Below are positions 23,301 to 33,491 of a stretch of DNA of 64,000 bases, in pieces; position 1 is the first letter of the stretch, and each line of letters begins with the position of its first letter. Both the position numbers and the translations under genes were made by a program. The notes under the pieces are model-generated. The model saw nothing but the letters and a program-made list of their open reading frames with translations. It ran no database searches and was not told the DNA's origin. Source of the DNA: Thelonectria olida (Eukaryota > Ascomycota > Sordariomycetes > Hypocreales > Nectriaceae); NCBI GenBank assembly GCA_020736575.1, contig JAGPYM010000049.1:62001-126000 (forward strand), given 5' to 3'.

Positions 23301-24608
23301 AACATTTGCTCCAGAATGTTCTGTGATGCTCTGGATTTGGATTAGAATGTGCACATCCCAGCCCGGGTATTCGCCAGTTACTCACCTTGAGTTATTGGTA
23401 ACAAAACAAACAACATCTGAGAATGCGTAGAGTAATCTGGGATAGAGGGTTTTGACGACCGTGCTTCTTGATTTGGGATCAACTTGGCCTAACGCTTTCC
23501 GCCCATATCCTCTTGGAGCATCTATTGGTGCAAGAATTTGCCCCCATTTTAAGTCGATCCGGTTCGACGCAGAGCTTGCGTGCTCTAAGACCGGGTCCAC
23601 GGCCTGCCTAGCAGGAACAGGAGTGTGCCGGAGGGTACCATCACGCATGGTTTGGGAAACTGGCGATTTCCGGGCGTCTAATATTAGCTGGCGGGACACG
23701 GGTGTATCGGTGCCCGAGAAGCCTTCGCAATCTAAACATGAGTTAAGTCAAGAACTTGATCTGGTGCATGGTGCAAATAAATGCCTTACCGACAAAAAAT
23801 CGAGGAACCTCGGTTGAACTAGTATGAGGATCTGCGAAGAGGTGCACATCGCTGCTTGTAGAGTCAAAGCCATCCCCAGCTGCTCCTTGGACGGGAACGC
23901 GGTACTGTTTCTGAGAACGGGGCGCCAGCATGCGAATGATAGCGCGAATCAGAGTGCTCTTACCAGATCCGGTATCGCCAACAAACGAGATCAGACTTGG
24001 GTACTGGCGTGCTGGTCTGTCAGCGACATTGTCGATCAGGCGATCCAGCCGCGGATAGATGCATAGTTGCGGGTAAGATCCCTCCTGATCGTGAGGCACC
24101 CCGAACCAAGTTGACCACAAGTCGTCGACATGCAGGGATGTCTTGTCTTTTTCGAGAAATCTCGAGTCCAGCAGCCACGACGTGAAGATGTACTCTTGGA
24201 AGTCTACTTCTTCGCATAGATCTCCGTACATGGTTAGTTCGTCATTGGGTCGATGGGAAGGCGACGACGCAAGACATCGCTTATGTGTAGGCCTGTGAGC
24301 TGCTCCGCAGCCGCTACATAGAACGAAATCGGCAGGCTCGCCTTTCTCAGCGCATATGCGGCAGAAGAGAGGGATTCTGGCCTTTTCAGCCTGTTCGGCA
24401 AAACTGATCTGTCAGCACATCGAAGCATCTGATCAAGGAATACTCACAAGTCCTCGCTTGGCTGTGGCCATGATAGCATACTGTTGGTAGCCTTTTCAAG
24501 TCTTTCGGACTCCATCTTCTCTCCGTCCGTCAATGGGCCCAGGTCCTCAAGCATCTTCTCCAAGACCGCTTCGTACCCGGAATCACCTGACACCGAAACG
24601 GCGTCCAT
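20336..24608 (-). CDS. Zinc-finger / dynamin-like GTPase / patatin phospholipase fusion protein
   Basis: Nine exons (24608-24448, 24403-23790, 23731-23386, 23330-22636, 22576-21994, 21930-21818, 21751-21392, 21342-21288, 21221-20336) join in frame through introns of 44-66 nt, giving 1270 aa. The order is: a zinc module (FCRIC...LCSGCGAAH...C, about 65-95); a P-loop GTPase domain with GDTGSGKST (about 196), DCEGF (switch II) and LNKM (G4-like); a helical middle; a RING-like cysteine cluster (TCLSCL...CEDC, about 710); then a patatin domain with GGGIRG (about 802), the nucleophile motif GTSTGG (about 834) and DGAIVRNNP (about 1000). Patatins hydrolyse lipid acyl esters with a Ser-Asp dyad, and both residues are present. 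The combination suggests a GTP-switched membrane-lipid enzyme acting in defence or cell death (inferred). Confidence 0.88.
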
Positions 24609-25235
24609 GACTGAGAGTTTGGCTGGTCTTGTGTCACAGAGAGAGATCTGAGAGTAGGGCTTCGGCCGTTACCTTACTCGGAGAGGAGGAAGTTCTGGGG
24701 GCGAGGGTCTGGCCGCATCTTTTCACTCACTGCTTATGAAGGCCGGGTGAAACATAATCCGTCCAAGCAGACGTGCAAAACAATTTGTTCCTCTTTTTTA
24801 CACTTTGGTTTGACTAGCCGTCCTTTTCTAAAACCTGTGTTCTTGTCATCATTAGACGTAAGTGTGTCGACGTCTCGGAATTGTCCGTTACACTAGCTGG
24901 CTTGTGATCAAAGGATGACGATGGAGAGACGTGTGAGGTCAAAGTTATATTGGATTAAGGTTCCGTTACGCAGCCTCACGTATGGAGGGCTGCACAGCTG
25001 ATGCTTGCTAACAGTAGTGCTTACGGAGCTGATATAGAGCTTGAAGAATTTATGAAGTTCGCTAACACTTGTGGTTAAGTCGGTGTAGCTATTAAACACG
25101 ATCCATGTGATACACAAGCCACCACTCATAATAATCGTTGGCTAGTAGTCGCCATATGTCTGTCTAGACGAACCTTTCCAATGAGGCATATATTATACCC
25201 GAACTCGCTCATATTATCTAAGTTTTGTCGGCAAA
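24609..25235. other. Promoter side of the patatin/GTPase gene; no gene seen
   Basis: The upstream flank of the leftward patatin/GTPase gene. The frames here are short and without domains. It ends at the tail of a LINE fragment. Confidence 0.45.
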
Positions 25236-25830
25236 TAGGGAGCCAATGAATAAATGAAATTTATTACGCCCGGGAGGACTAAGCCTTATAGGGCCATGAC
25301 GCTAAACTATTTTCAGTTCTAACGATTGATCGAGATCACCCAGAAGCCCCACGTTCTTCCTCGTCCACTGATTGGTCTCGCCTCGCTTGACTCTGATGTG
25401 GCAGGCCTGCTTGAAGGCCAATTTCTCCAAGTGTTCAGCATCCTATCTTCAGCAGCTGAAGCATGGTCTGCTAACTTGAGGCTGTTTAATGTTAGTATCG
25501 CCAGGTTTGGCCGCTATTTGTGGTTAGTAAGTTATCCAGTCTGGTTTACATCCAGTCTCCTAGTGTCCATAGCGAACATAATCACCGCCCGTACCGCCCG
25601 TAAGTCTGGTCCCATATTGGGTCATCCGATGTCGCCTTTCCTCCCAGAAAGAACGAGAGGTTTCCCATCTTTGCCTGTCCGACACTTCGCATGCCTTCCC
25701 ACTGTATATCCTAATTCGCACACTGGAATAGAAAATGTTCCATTGTCTCTGCTGCTTGTCCACAGTCGCACATGTCCGATTCTGCTGCTCCAATCCTGTG
25801 CAAGTAGCTGTTGATCCTAGCCATTCCCGT
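25236..25830 (-). mobile_element. 3' end of a Tad-type LINE
   Basis: Read on the minus strand, the sequence codes YLHRIGAAESDMCDCGQ, then ETMEHFLFQC and NLSFFLGGKA, the cysteine/histidine-rich C-terminus that follows reverse transcriptase and RNase H in Tad-clade non-LTR retrotransposons. Stops interrupt it (for example TAG directly after the FQCAN motif). After the coding part comes a 3' untranslated end with CTCCCGGGCGTAATAAATTTC and a short TTATTCATT-rich tail near 25240. It is 5'-truncated, as LINE copies usually are. Confidence 0.7.
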
Positions 25831-25839
25831 GCATAGCTG

Positions 25840-26795
25840 TGAGAGCATGTACATCTTTTAAAATCTCATTATTTATCTTCTTTATAACTTTTGAAATACC
25901 TGGCAGCCGCTTGGCGAAGATTCAGGCTTTGGCAGATGTCTGGTGTTGTGAACCCCGCTTTAGACGTTATGGAAGGCGAACCGGACGTTCCGGGCGGGGG
26001 ATATCATCGTCCCCTGCGTAAAAGGACCAGAACGACGAGGGCGTTGGAATCCGAGCAGCAAAAAGGTGATATGGAATGGCGGGAAGAGGAAAGCAGTGAG
26101 GGAGCTCCGAGTCATACGCGAGCTAAGAAACGGGCCACGCTTAAGGCAGCTAGTAGCATTGTCAAGGCTACCCAGAACCTGAAACGACTCCTGGAATAAG
26201 CTTTTAATAAGAGAATGGAATCGATGAAGGCGGAGTTTCAGCTCGAGTTTGCCAAACTTAGGGACCGCATGGCTGAGGAAGTCACTAGGACCACGGCCCA
26301 GATGGCATAAGAGTTATCACAAGTCCGAGAGCAGCTTACCCAGGTTTGCAGCGAGCTAGAGCAGACCCGGTCGCAGCTGGACATATTGAACAATGCTCAT
26401 GCAGCACGATCGCCCAGCCAGACATATGCGGATGCTGCCAGAATGATACCTGCTAGTATGACCAACCGAGTTGGCGATGTGTTGCAGTGACCAGAGATGG
26501 ACGAAATTCCAACCGCCTGAGGGTTATCGGTAGGAACGAGGAAGAACTGAAGAAGATCAAAGCCATTATTGAGGCCAAAAAGGCTCTAGGTGCGAGAGTC
26601 CTTTGTGACCAATTATACCCAGTTAAAGTTGATAATATCAACCGTACTGTCATTTTCGACTAAGAAGGTAAGGTCCTTCCTAGAGTAATAGAAGCCTTAA
26701 GCTAAGGAAATAAAATCTAGATTATTAAGATAGCCTAGTTAAATTAAAAAGATAGTATAAAAGTATATAGATTTATAGTATTATTAGTAACGGCT
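25840..26795 (+). mobile_element. 5' fragment of a Tad-type LINE (ORF1), RIP-damaged
   Basis: It begins with the same leader as the copy at 62.19 kb (TATTTATCTTCTTTATAACTT) and codes ORF1 pieces such as GGGYHRPLRKR, a coiled-coil part with AQM and QVREQLTQV, and RNEEELKKIKAIIEAKKA. Compared with the 62-kb copy it has an internal deletion near 26455 and a stop TAA where the other copy has CAA (26308). From about 26640 onwards C-to-T and G-to-A differences become very dense. It ends near 26795 where similarity is lost. It meets the minus-strand LINE tail head to head at about 25835. Confidence 0.75.
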
Positions 26796-27135
26796 TGCGC
26801 GTTTTAGGAACCTCCGCTTGTGCTTAGCCACACCCTACCTATTCACTCTATTAGGTAATTTCCAACCCTTCCCACCCTTACTTACTATTAGTATCCTTTT
26901 CTAAAGTTATATAAGGAGATATAAGAACGTGGGCCTGTCTACCTATAAAACTCCTTACTCACCAACCCTAAACCCTCTTCTAGATCTAGATTTACAGTTA
27001 TTTACTTTACTCTAGTGGTGCAGCTATGTGAGAAAACACTAGACATAATCGTAACGCCTGGATATCCGCCTATTGTATGCTCTTTCCCATCTATTTGCAT
27101 ACCTGTTCTTGCCTTTCTTTGTTCGTCCATTCTTC
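26796..27135. other. AT-rich spacer
   Basis: No gene. A single CCCTAAACCC (from 26966) resembles telomere repeat but is not repeated. Confidence 0.4.
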
Positions 27136-29806
27136 TTAGTCTGTGAACCCCAATCGCCTGTACAACTGCATGCACTCTTCTGGCAGCTTAGCCCAAACCC
27201 AAGCAATAACAGAAACCATCCGTCTATCATACTGGCACTTGCCATTTGCCTTTTTTTTGCACCCCCCTTCTGCATGTTCTTCCCACGCATTACATAGTTC
27301 CTGCGGCACAAAGCATCCCAAACAACAGCTGAACTTTTCCGCTACTCGATTTTGCCGTACAAATCGCTCTATCCATAGCGCAAGCTGATACGCTCTCGCC
27401 ACCTCGTCTCCCATTCCTGGCGCCCTCTCACATTTGGTGCCGGGGTGTGCTCGGTCCTCGATACTCTCCAAGAAGCAAAACACACACCCATTGAGAGCTT
27501 GTTCCTCGAGCCTCTGCCGATAGTCCTGGAACTCTTGGTGCTGTTGAACAGAAAGCTCGACGACTCGGCCCCGAGCAGCCTCCACCTCCAATTCCCTCCA
27601 TCGTATATCAGCTTCCTCCTGATCCTCTAAAATGCCAACCTGACTCTTGTTATTGCTGTCGACCAGTCGGCTCTGACAAATATCACACAGCTTCTCCCCT
27701 TCCTCGCAGCTACTTCGATCCTTCCGCCCATCCATGACAGAGTCTAAAACCACACGTCGGCATACGTGACCGCTAATGTAGTCATCTGTAGCTGCTTCCT
27801 CGGCAACGAGAGGCCGTGGCCTTCTTGAACCGGCCCCGTGCGCATCAAGCCGGATAATAACAGCCTCGCTTGGTTGCCCATCTCAACCAGCACGCCCACT
27901 CTGTTGCGAATAGTCTGCCATGGTTCTCGGCATCTCCACATGTATCACCACACGAATGTCAGGCACATCAATGCCGAGGCCGAGCGCGTTGGTAGCCACA
28001 ATCACCCTTCCATCGCCGTACTGATCACGCTTGGTGTCGCTCATCCAAAACCGTAGTCTCTCGGCTTTGCCATCTCGTGTGTCAACTTCACGGTGATAGG
28101 CGTCGCATCCAAGCTTCTCTGCCAGGTCTTCTGTTGCCTCGACACGCTGACAATACACAATGATCTTTGCTGGCCATGCGTACTCCTCGAGCTTTTGATC
28201 AATCACCTGCTTGGTTTCTTCGACAACTCGAGCAACAGCTTCCTCAGCGGTGGAGGCGACGAATGACCTGACGCTGTAGGTAATATTAGGACGTGTTGTC
28301 TTGGTCCGAACCATGGTAACGTCTTCGCGTCGTGTGTTGATCGCCCTGAAAAACGTATCCTCCCGTGTTGGCGGGAGTGTTGCCGTAAGGTAGACCATCT
28401 GTACCCCCACCAGCGCTAGGGTGCCTAGCTCTCGTAGTTTAGGTCGGAATAACGGAGTACCCTCGAGGATTGTATGGCACTCGTCGACGACGACACGATC
28501 AAGCTTGGCCATGATTCTTCGTGACTCAAGAAAGTGCTGGAACCTCTTTGTCATGGCTGACTCTGGTGTGACGAAAACAATGGACACATCTCCTGGGGTC
28601 CGGTCGCTCCTCCACTCGGCGCAAGGTATGTTGAGCTTTTGGCATCGATCCATCATATCTCCCAATAGAGAGACCAGCGGCACGATAACCACCGTCAGTC
28701 CACCGGGGCAGCTGGCGGCAGGGAGCATGAAACAAAGGCTCTTGCCACTTCCAGTTCCCATCACTACCACCACAGGGCTCTTGTTCAGCATTATGGCGTC
28801 AACTGCCTCTCGTTGCTTGCCTCGGAAACAGATCTGGTCACCATAGAGCCTGCGTAATTCCTGGTCCATGTTGATACGTCGCAACGTCTTCCACCGCGCT
28901 AGCTGGAGTTCTCTCATCGCTTCATAGTGCAGCAATGGATTCTTTCGCTTGCGGCCTGGTCGGAGAACCTCTCCAAACCCAGCCACAGCCGATGGAAAAC
29001 CGAGAAGCCGATGCCATTCCTCACTGATGAATCGAAAATTGACCCGCCGCTCGTTGGTCTCGAAACAACCCTCGGTGATGAGCCTTCCATAAACCAGGCC
29101 AGCTGTCAAGGAGCCATGGCAGGCCTGAATGTCCCAGATGCTATCTTCTTTGCCCTCATCCTCGTTCTCGCTATCACTACCGTACCCCTCGTCTACCTCT
29201 CCAACGAGGGTCGAGTGGGCTGTTGTCCCGTTTCGGAAGTAGCGACGTGTGAAAGCGATGGACAAATGCCTCCAGCTGCTAATGGTAAAGCCTTGCTGGC
29301 AGCCGGTCAGACTTATCCTCTTCAAGATGCGAGTCATGCGTGCAGATGTCCAATGTGCCCCGGGCCCCAACTTGAGTGTCTGAGCGTTGGGCTGTCTCGA
29401 TCGACCACCCTCTCCCTCATCTTCACCCCCCTCATCTTCACCCACGTCAGATCCATACCCGCTCTTGCCATCATCATCATTCAAGTCATCCAGGATCTCC
29501 TCTATAGCCCAGAGATTGGTGCTTAGCTCAGTCGTATCCCACACATTCGCCTGCACATCCTCCCAAAACGGTAGCGCAAGCCATAAGTAGTAGACGACCA
29601 AAATGCTGATCTCGCGCGGCAGAAAGCGGTGGATGATCTTGAGTCGTTCTATCCTGGAGAATCCCTTATGGTAACCGACAACAAGCATAATAATTCCACC
29701 GTGGATGAGGATATTTCGTACCCCTCCGTTGGCGGTGTTCCGATGCCGTAGGGTAAGCAGCTCAAGGGACCGCGCGGCCTGTCCCTGCTTTGCGAATGAG
29801 TCGCTT
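27136..29806 (-). pseudogene. Telomere-linked RecQ-type helicase, C-terminal half, one nonsense codon
   Basis: The frame runs from about 29806 to 27136 and is interrupted only by TGA at 27883-27885. The first part (from GQAARSLELLTLRHRN) repeats the GQPARG/GYHKG/IIHRFLPREI module also found in the frame upstream. Then follow an acidic linker, a basic linker and a superfamily 2 helicase: MGTGSGKS (Walker A), VVDECHTIL (DExH), YLTATLPP, ATNALGLGIDVPD and QQSGRAG. The stop falls exactly where GRAGRDG is expected, and the frame continues DGQPSEAVIIRLD with a Cys-rich tail (CDICQ..., CVFCFL..., CCLGCF...). RecQ-like enzymes unwind DNA 3' to 5'. Loss of the motif VI arginine by C-to-T should inactivate this copy. 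Confidence 0.8.
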
Positions 29807-29814
29807 GACTACGA

Positions 29815-32640
29815 TTAGCATCCACCAAATCCAAGCCACGCATGCCATTCACGACAAATGCGTCGATATTCAGCCTTTGCACCAGCAATATGTCCAGGCG
29901 CCTCCTGCAGCCCTCGTGCATAGGTTAGACCGGCTAATTTGGTCGAGTGCGCTGCCATCTCGTCATTCCATGCCCAAGAGACTGCTTCAATGAAGTCTCG
30001 CTTGAACTTTGCCTGCTGTAGGTGCCGGCGTGAGATGGCAATAGCAGCATGTCTCCAAAGCTGGATGCTCGTATCTGTCCCAAGAGAAAGCCTAAATGCC
30101 CGGCTTAATGTGTCGGATAATCGCGTGCTTGGCCATGAATCAACAGACGCATTGGTTTCCAATCTTCCAGCCGTGCCTTCCACATTTGTTGTGAGTCTTC
30201 TGAGTGCCCGAGAAATCCTTTTCTTCTCTCTTCGGGCAGTCGTATTGTCTGCATTCGAGCATGGTGTGGTGAAATTCTTCCTATCCCATGCCGAGATAAC
30301 TCGCGGGATGGAGAATTCTCCCCATAGATACGGCGTTGTTCTTCTCTCGAAACCAGGGATCTTTACTAACCGGGACAGCTGGTTGAGGAACGGAACCACA
30401 AGCCAAATATAATAAACAAGGAGTTCTCCCACCTCACTCGGTAGATACCGGTGAATGATCTTAGTTGTACCAGTAATACTATACCCTTTATGAGAGTAAG
30501 TCACAAAGCTGACTAACCCATTTTCAATGAAGATATTCCGACGTCCTCCCGACCCGTCCGCAGGATTGGAATGCTGAATGCAGAGTAGCTCTGTTCCTCG
30601 TGCTGGTTGGCCCCCCGTAAGATGCACAAGAAGTAGCAGCCGCTCAAGGAAGGAATTGACTGTCGAAAGGTATCGAACGATAACGTGCAGTCGCCATTTG
30701 GCCGTTTTTTCGCTCTCAAAAAAGTCTTTGCGGAGGAAATCTTCTTTGAGAATTCGGTCGAGGATCCACCTCTGGTGTCCATGGAGGACTTGATTCTGTG
30801 GATGATGAGTGAAGTTCCAGCCTGGTCCGCCCTCCGTTGGATCATCCAACAATGACCGCAAGCTAATCATAGGTATAATGTCTTCCCTTGCGGTATCAGG
30901 CGGTACGAGGAGGAGGTCAGCCAATTGGCTTTGGGCAGCCTTGGCTTCTGTAGCCACAAGATTTCGCAGCCCCGTCATGGAGAACTGCATCGTCTTATAG
31001 CTCAGCGTTTCGTTATCATCTGACCAAATTATGTGGCCAAGACTTGTCGTGTTATCTTTAATGGCTTTACCGTAGGCACGAAGCTTCAACGACCAGCTGA
31101 TTGGTGACCTTGAGTCCTTCGTCATGAACCGATCTTGCATGTCTTCCAAAGCTCGGGCCGGGAAGTCGGCTTCATCGAGCTCGACTGCGAGTAGGGCTCT
31201 CTCAGCAACAAGGAGTTGGCCCATCTTGATAATTGCCGATAGCTTAGGAGTAAAATCGGCGGCATCATACAACTTCTGCTCAGTACCAGATAGTAAATGT
31301 GGCCGGATACCCAATGCTGCAAGAAAGCCAACCACAATGCTGTCGTAAATGTCGCCGTAAAGCCTATGGTCTAAGAGTGTGACCATGAATACAAGACACT
31401 TATCATCAAGCCGCTTTCTGAGGTCTTCAGTCTGATCCAGACCGAGCCCATCGCCATTGCTCTGGGCTAGCTCGGATGCTATATGGACCACCTCCATCAT
31501 GGCAATTGCCTGCCCATCGGTGAGCCGGTAATGCAGTCTTGGCCCTGTCTTCTGCCATGCAAGGCGAAACACATAGCATACCAAATGCTGGAGAACCCGC
31601 CCGTACTTTCGATATGTCTCTTCCCTCAAGTTGTGGATAATGGGCTTCTGTGATGAGCGGCCGGCAATGAATGAGTTGAGCCGGTGTTGGTCAAAGATAT
31701 TGAGTCTTCCTTGCTTAAGCGAGCGCCGGGCACGGGCAATAACACGGTCGAGAGAGCCTAGGAGGATTGGAAGCAATGCATCTGAGTTGCTTGTGATGTT
31801 TTGCGTATGCGGTATACTCAAATCGGGCAGACATATTAATGCGGCGACATGGCACAACTCGTGTTTATGTGGCTCTAGGAAACGAGGCCATTCAGCCATC
31901 TGGAGCCACTGTGACTGATGCCTTACGTCTGGAGATATAAGGCTAATAACGCTAGCCTCTTGGGATGCGTCGACTCTCTCTTCTCCCCCCTGCCTAGCAA
32001 GTTCAAGGTCTATGAGCTCCCGAAGCCCGGAGGAAGGACAGATCGGCCCGTGACTAGCTTTATTGTCCTCTTGGTATGGCATTCCTCTGATTGTATCAGA
32101 CTGGTGCCCACCTCTTCGGCTGTCAACCATATAATAACGACATCGAGAGTTGCGAAAGAGAGTTTGACACGGCACCTGAATCCGTACCAAGCCAGCATGG
32201 ACCAATCCCTCAATGCCGCCAATCGATCCGCTGCACTTTCGACCTGGTTGGCGGGGCGCTTCACCATGCGCTTTCTTACGGTGATCTTCGATAGCTGTGC
32301 GACCACGGCAGATATAGCGGTTCGTTTCGTCCTCGCAGAGCTCACAACTAATACCATCGTAGAATACATCAAGAAATGGAATAGGCGTAGCCCCTGGCAA
32401 TGGCCGGACCGTTTTGTAGATCTCATCTGGATCTTGTATCAGAGGCAGATGATCGAATGTTTGCACAAATGACTTAATTGTAGCATTCGCATTTGATTGT
32501 GGTAGAGGCGGATATGACGGGAAAGATCGGTCTGCGGCACAGTGCCACACTCCTTGCATATCATAATACGCCACAAGGGACTGTAGTAAAAGAGATTGTT
32601 AAGATCCATGGTTGTCATGTCTAAGGAGTGATTCAAGATG
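29815..32640 (-). pseudogene. N-terminal partner of telomere-linked helicase (C2H2/DUF3505-like), frameshifted start
   Basis: A 919-aa frame (32574-29815) contains an early zinc-finger-like part (CELCEDETNRYIC...H...H), a long helical body with LNIFDQHRLNSFI, then GGQPARGTELLCIQH and TKIIHRYLPSEVGELLVYY, and the terminal AAHSTKLAGLTYARGL...EWHAWLGFGGC. The true start seems to lie at 32612 or 32636 in another frame with a finger MICKECG...LSRHIRLYH; the two frames switch within about 60 nt, so a single indel separates them. The body frame is the same as the helicase frame downstream, separated by TAA and TAG at 29815 and 29809. Family membership is from memory of fungal telomere-linked helicase proteins. 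Confidence 0.7.
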
Positions 32641-32921
32641 ATGACTCGACTATGGAATGATGATCATCGTGGAGCAAAGAAGGGTTTCTACAACAGAGTC
32701 CCATGATTGAACGGGAAGACGCGTCGACACGCGTCGACACGCTTCGAGACGTGTAAATGAGTAATCAAGCAAAAAGCAATAACGAAGGGCATTTCAAATT
32801 AGTATATTTGCTTTTGGAGAGGAGGCGTCGGAATTAGACCGGATTCAAAGAGCCATGGGGACTTTTACAGGGGCAGGCGACAATTGAGGGTACACGACAA
32901 TTAATAATAGAAGAGTAGTAG
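32641..32921. other. Spacer with short tandem repeats
   Basis: No gene. At about 32718-32740 the 11-nt unit ACGCGTCGACA is tandemly repeated, followed by a degenerate copy. Confidence 0.5.
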
Positions 32922-33062
32922 GATATTGCTATAACGAGTACACGCCCAATTACTCAAAATACGCACCGTGACAAATTCAGTAGATTGTGGAATAGAGAAT
33001 GATAATCTTGTCACGGTGTGTATTTTGAGTAATTGGGCGTGTACTTGTTATAGCAATATCAT
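32922..33062. repeat. Inverted repeat (two 54-nt arms, about 33-nt centre)
   Basis: The left arm begins GATATTGCTATAACGAGTAC and ends CACCGTGACAA. The right arm is its reverse complement with very few differences (TTGTCACGGTGTGTATTTTG ... ATAGCAATATC). Such a fold-back could be a small MITE or two transposon ends placed tail to tail. Confidence 0.8.
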
Positions 33063-33286
33063 TCTAGCTACTCCAGTAAAAGGATGTACAGGGACTCCGA
33101 GCGGGGAACTTACTCACCTAAGAATAAACACACATCCAATCAACCCATCAGACAATCCGGGCTCGTGACAAATCTGTCACGGTGTGTATTTTGGATAATG
33201 GGGCGCGTGATTGTTATAGCAATATCCTTCTAGCTAATCCTATATAAGGATGTACAGGGGCTCCGAGCGGGGAACTTACTCTGCGA
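33008..33286 (+). repeat. Direct repeat of about 110 bp, two copies
   Basis: The right arm of the inverted repeat together with about 55 further bases (33008-33118) is repeated at 33176-33286. Both copies run TGTCACGGTGTGTATTTT ... TTATAGCAATATC ... GGATGTACAGG, then CTCCGAGCGGGGAACTTACTC. The second copy is preceded by a short palindrome CGTGACAAATCTGTCACG. The repeats lie directly upstream of the LRR-like gene at 33.5 kb. Confidence 0.8.
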
Positions 33287-33294
33287 ACCGGTGC

Positions 33295-33321
33295 ATCGTA
33301 TCGATAAGCTATCGATACGAT
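33295..33321. repeat. Perfect palindrome with 12-bp arms
   Basis: ATCGTATCGATA, a 3-nt centre, and TATCGATACGAT form a perfect hairpin about 170 nt upstream of the ATG at 33492. It may be a recombination joint, a transposon footprint or a protein-binding site. Confidence 0.7.
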
Positions 33322-33491
33322 AGTCACGTTGCCTGGGCATTCGATCGCCAACCAAATTGTTTTCAGCTTCAATTCTCAACATGCCTATTTCACGGGCGGG
33401 TTTCTTTGCGTTTATTTCATTGATCTCTACACATATCTCTTCGGTACATATCAGCCACCATAAAATGCATACATATCAGCCATAAAATGCA

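Noticed and set aside
25326..25814. 162-aa frame on the plus strand
   Set aside because: Antisense of the LINE C-terminal region, whose Cys/His motifs are clear on the other strand.
26964..26976. Telomere-like CCCTAAACCC
   Set aside because: A single occurrence, not an array; no evidence for a chromosome end here.
28927..29526. 199-aa frame on the plus strand
   Set aside because: Antisense of the acidic linker and module of the helicase frame.
31918..32472. 184-aa frame on the plus strand
   Set aside because: Antisense shadow of the large helicase-partner frame.
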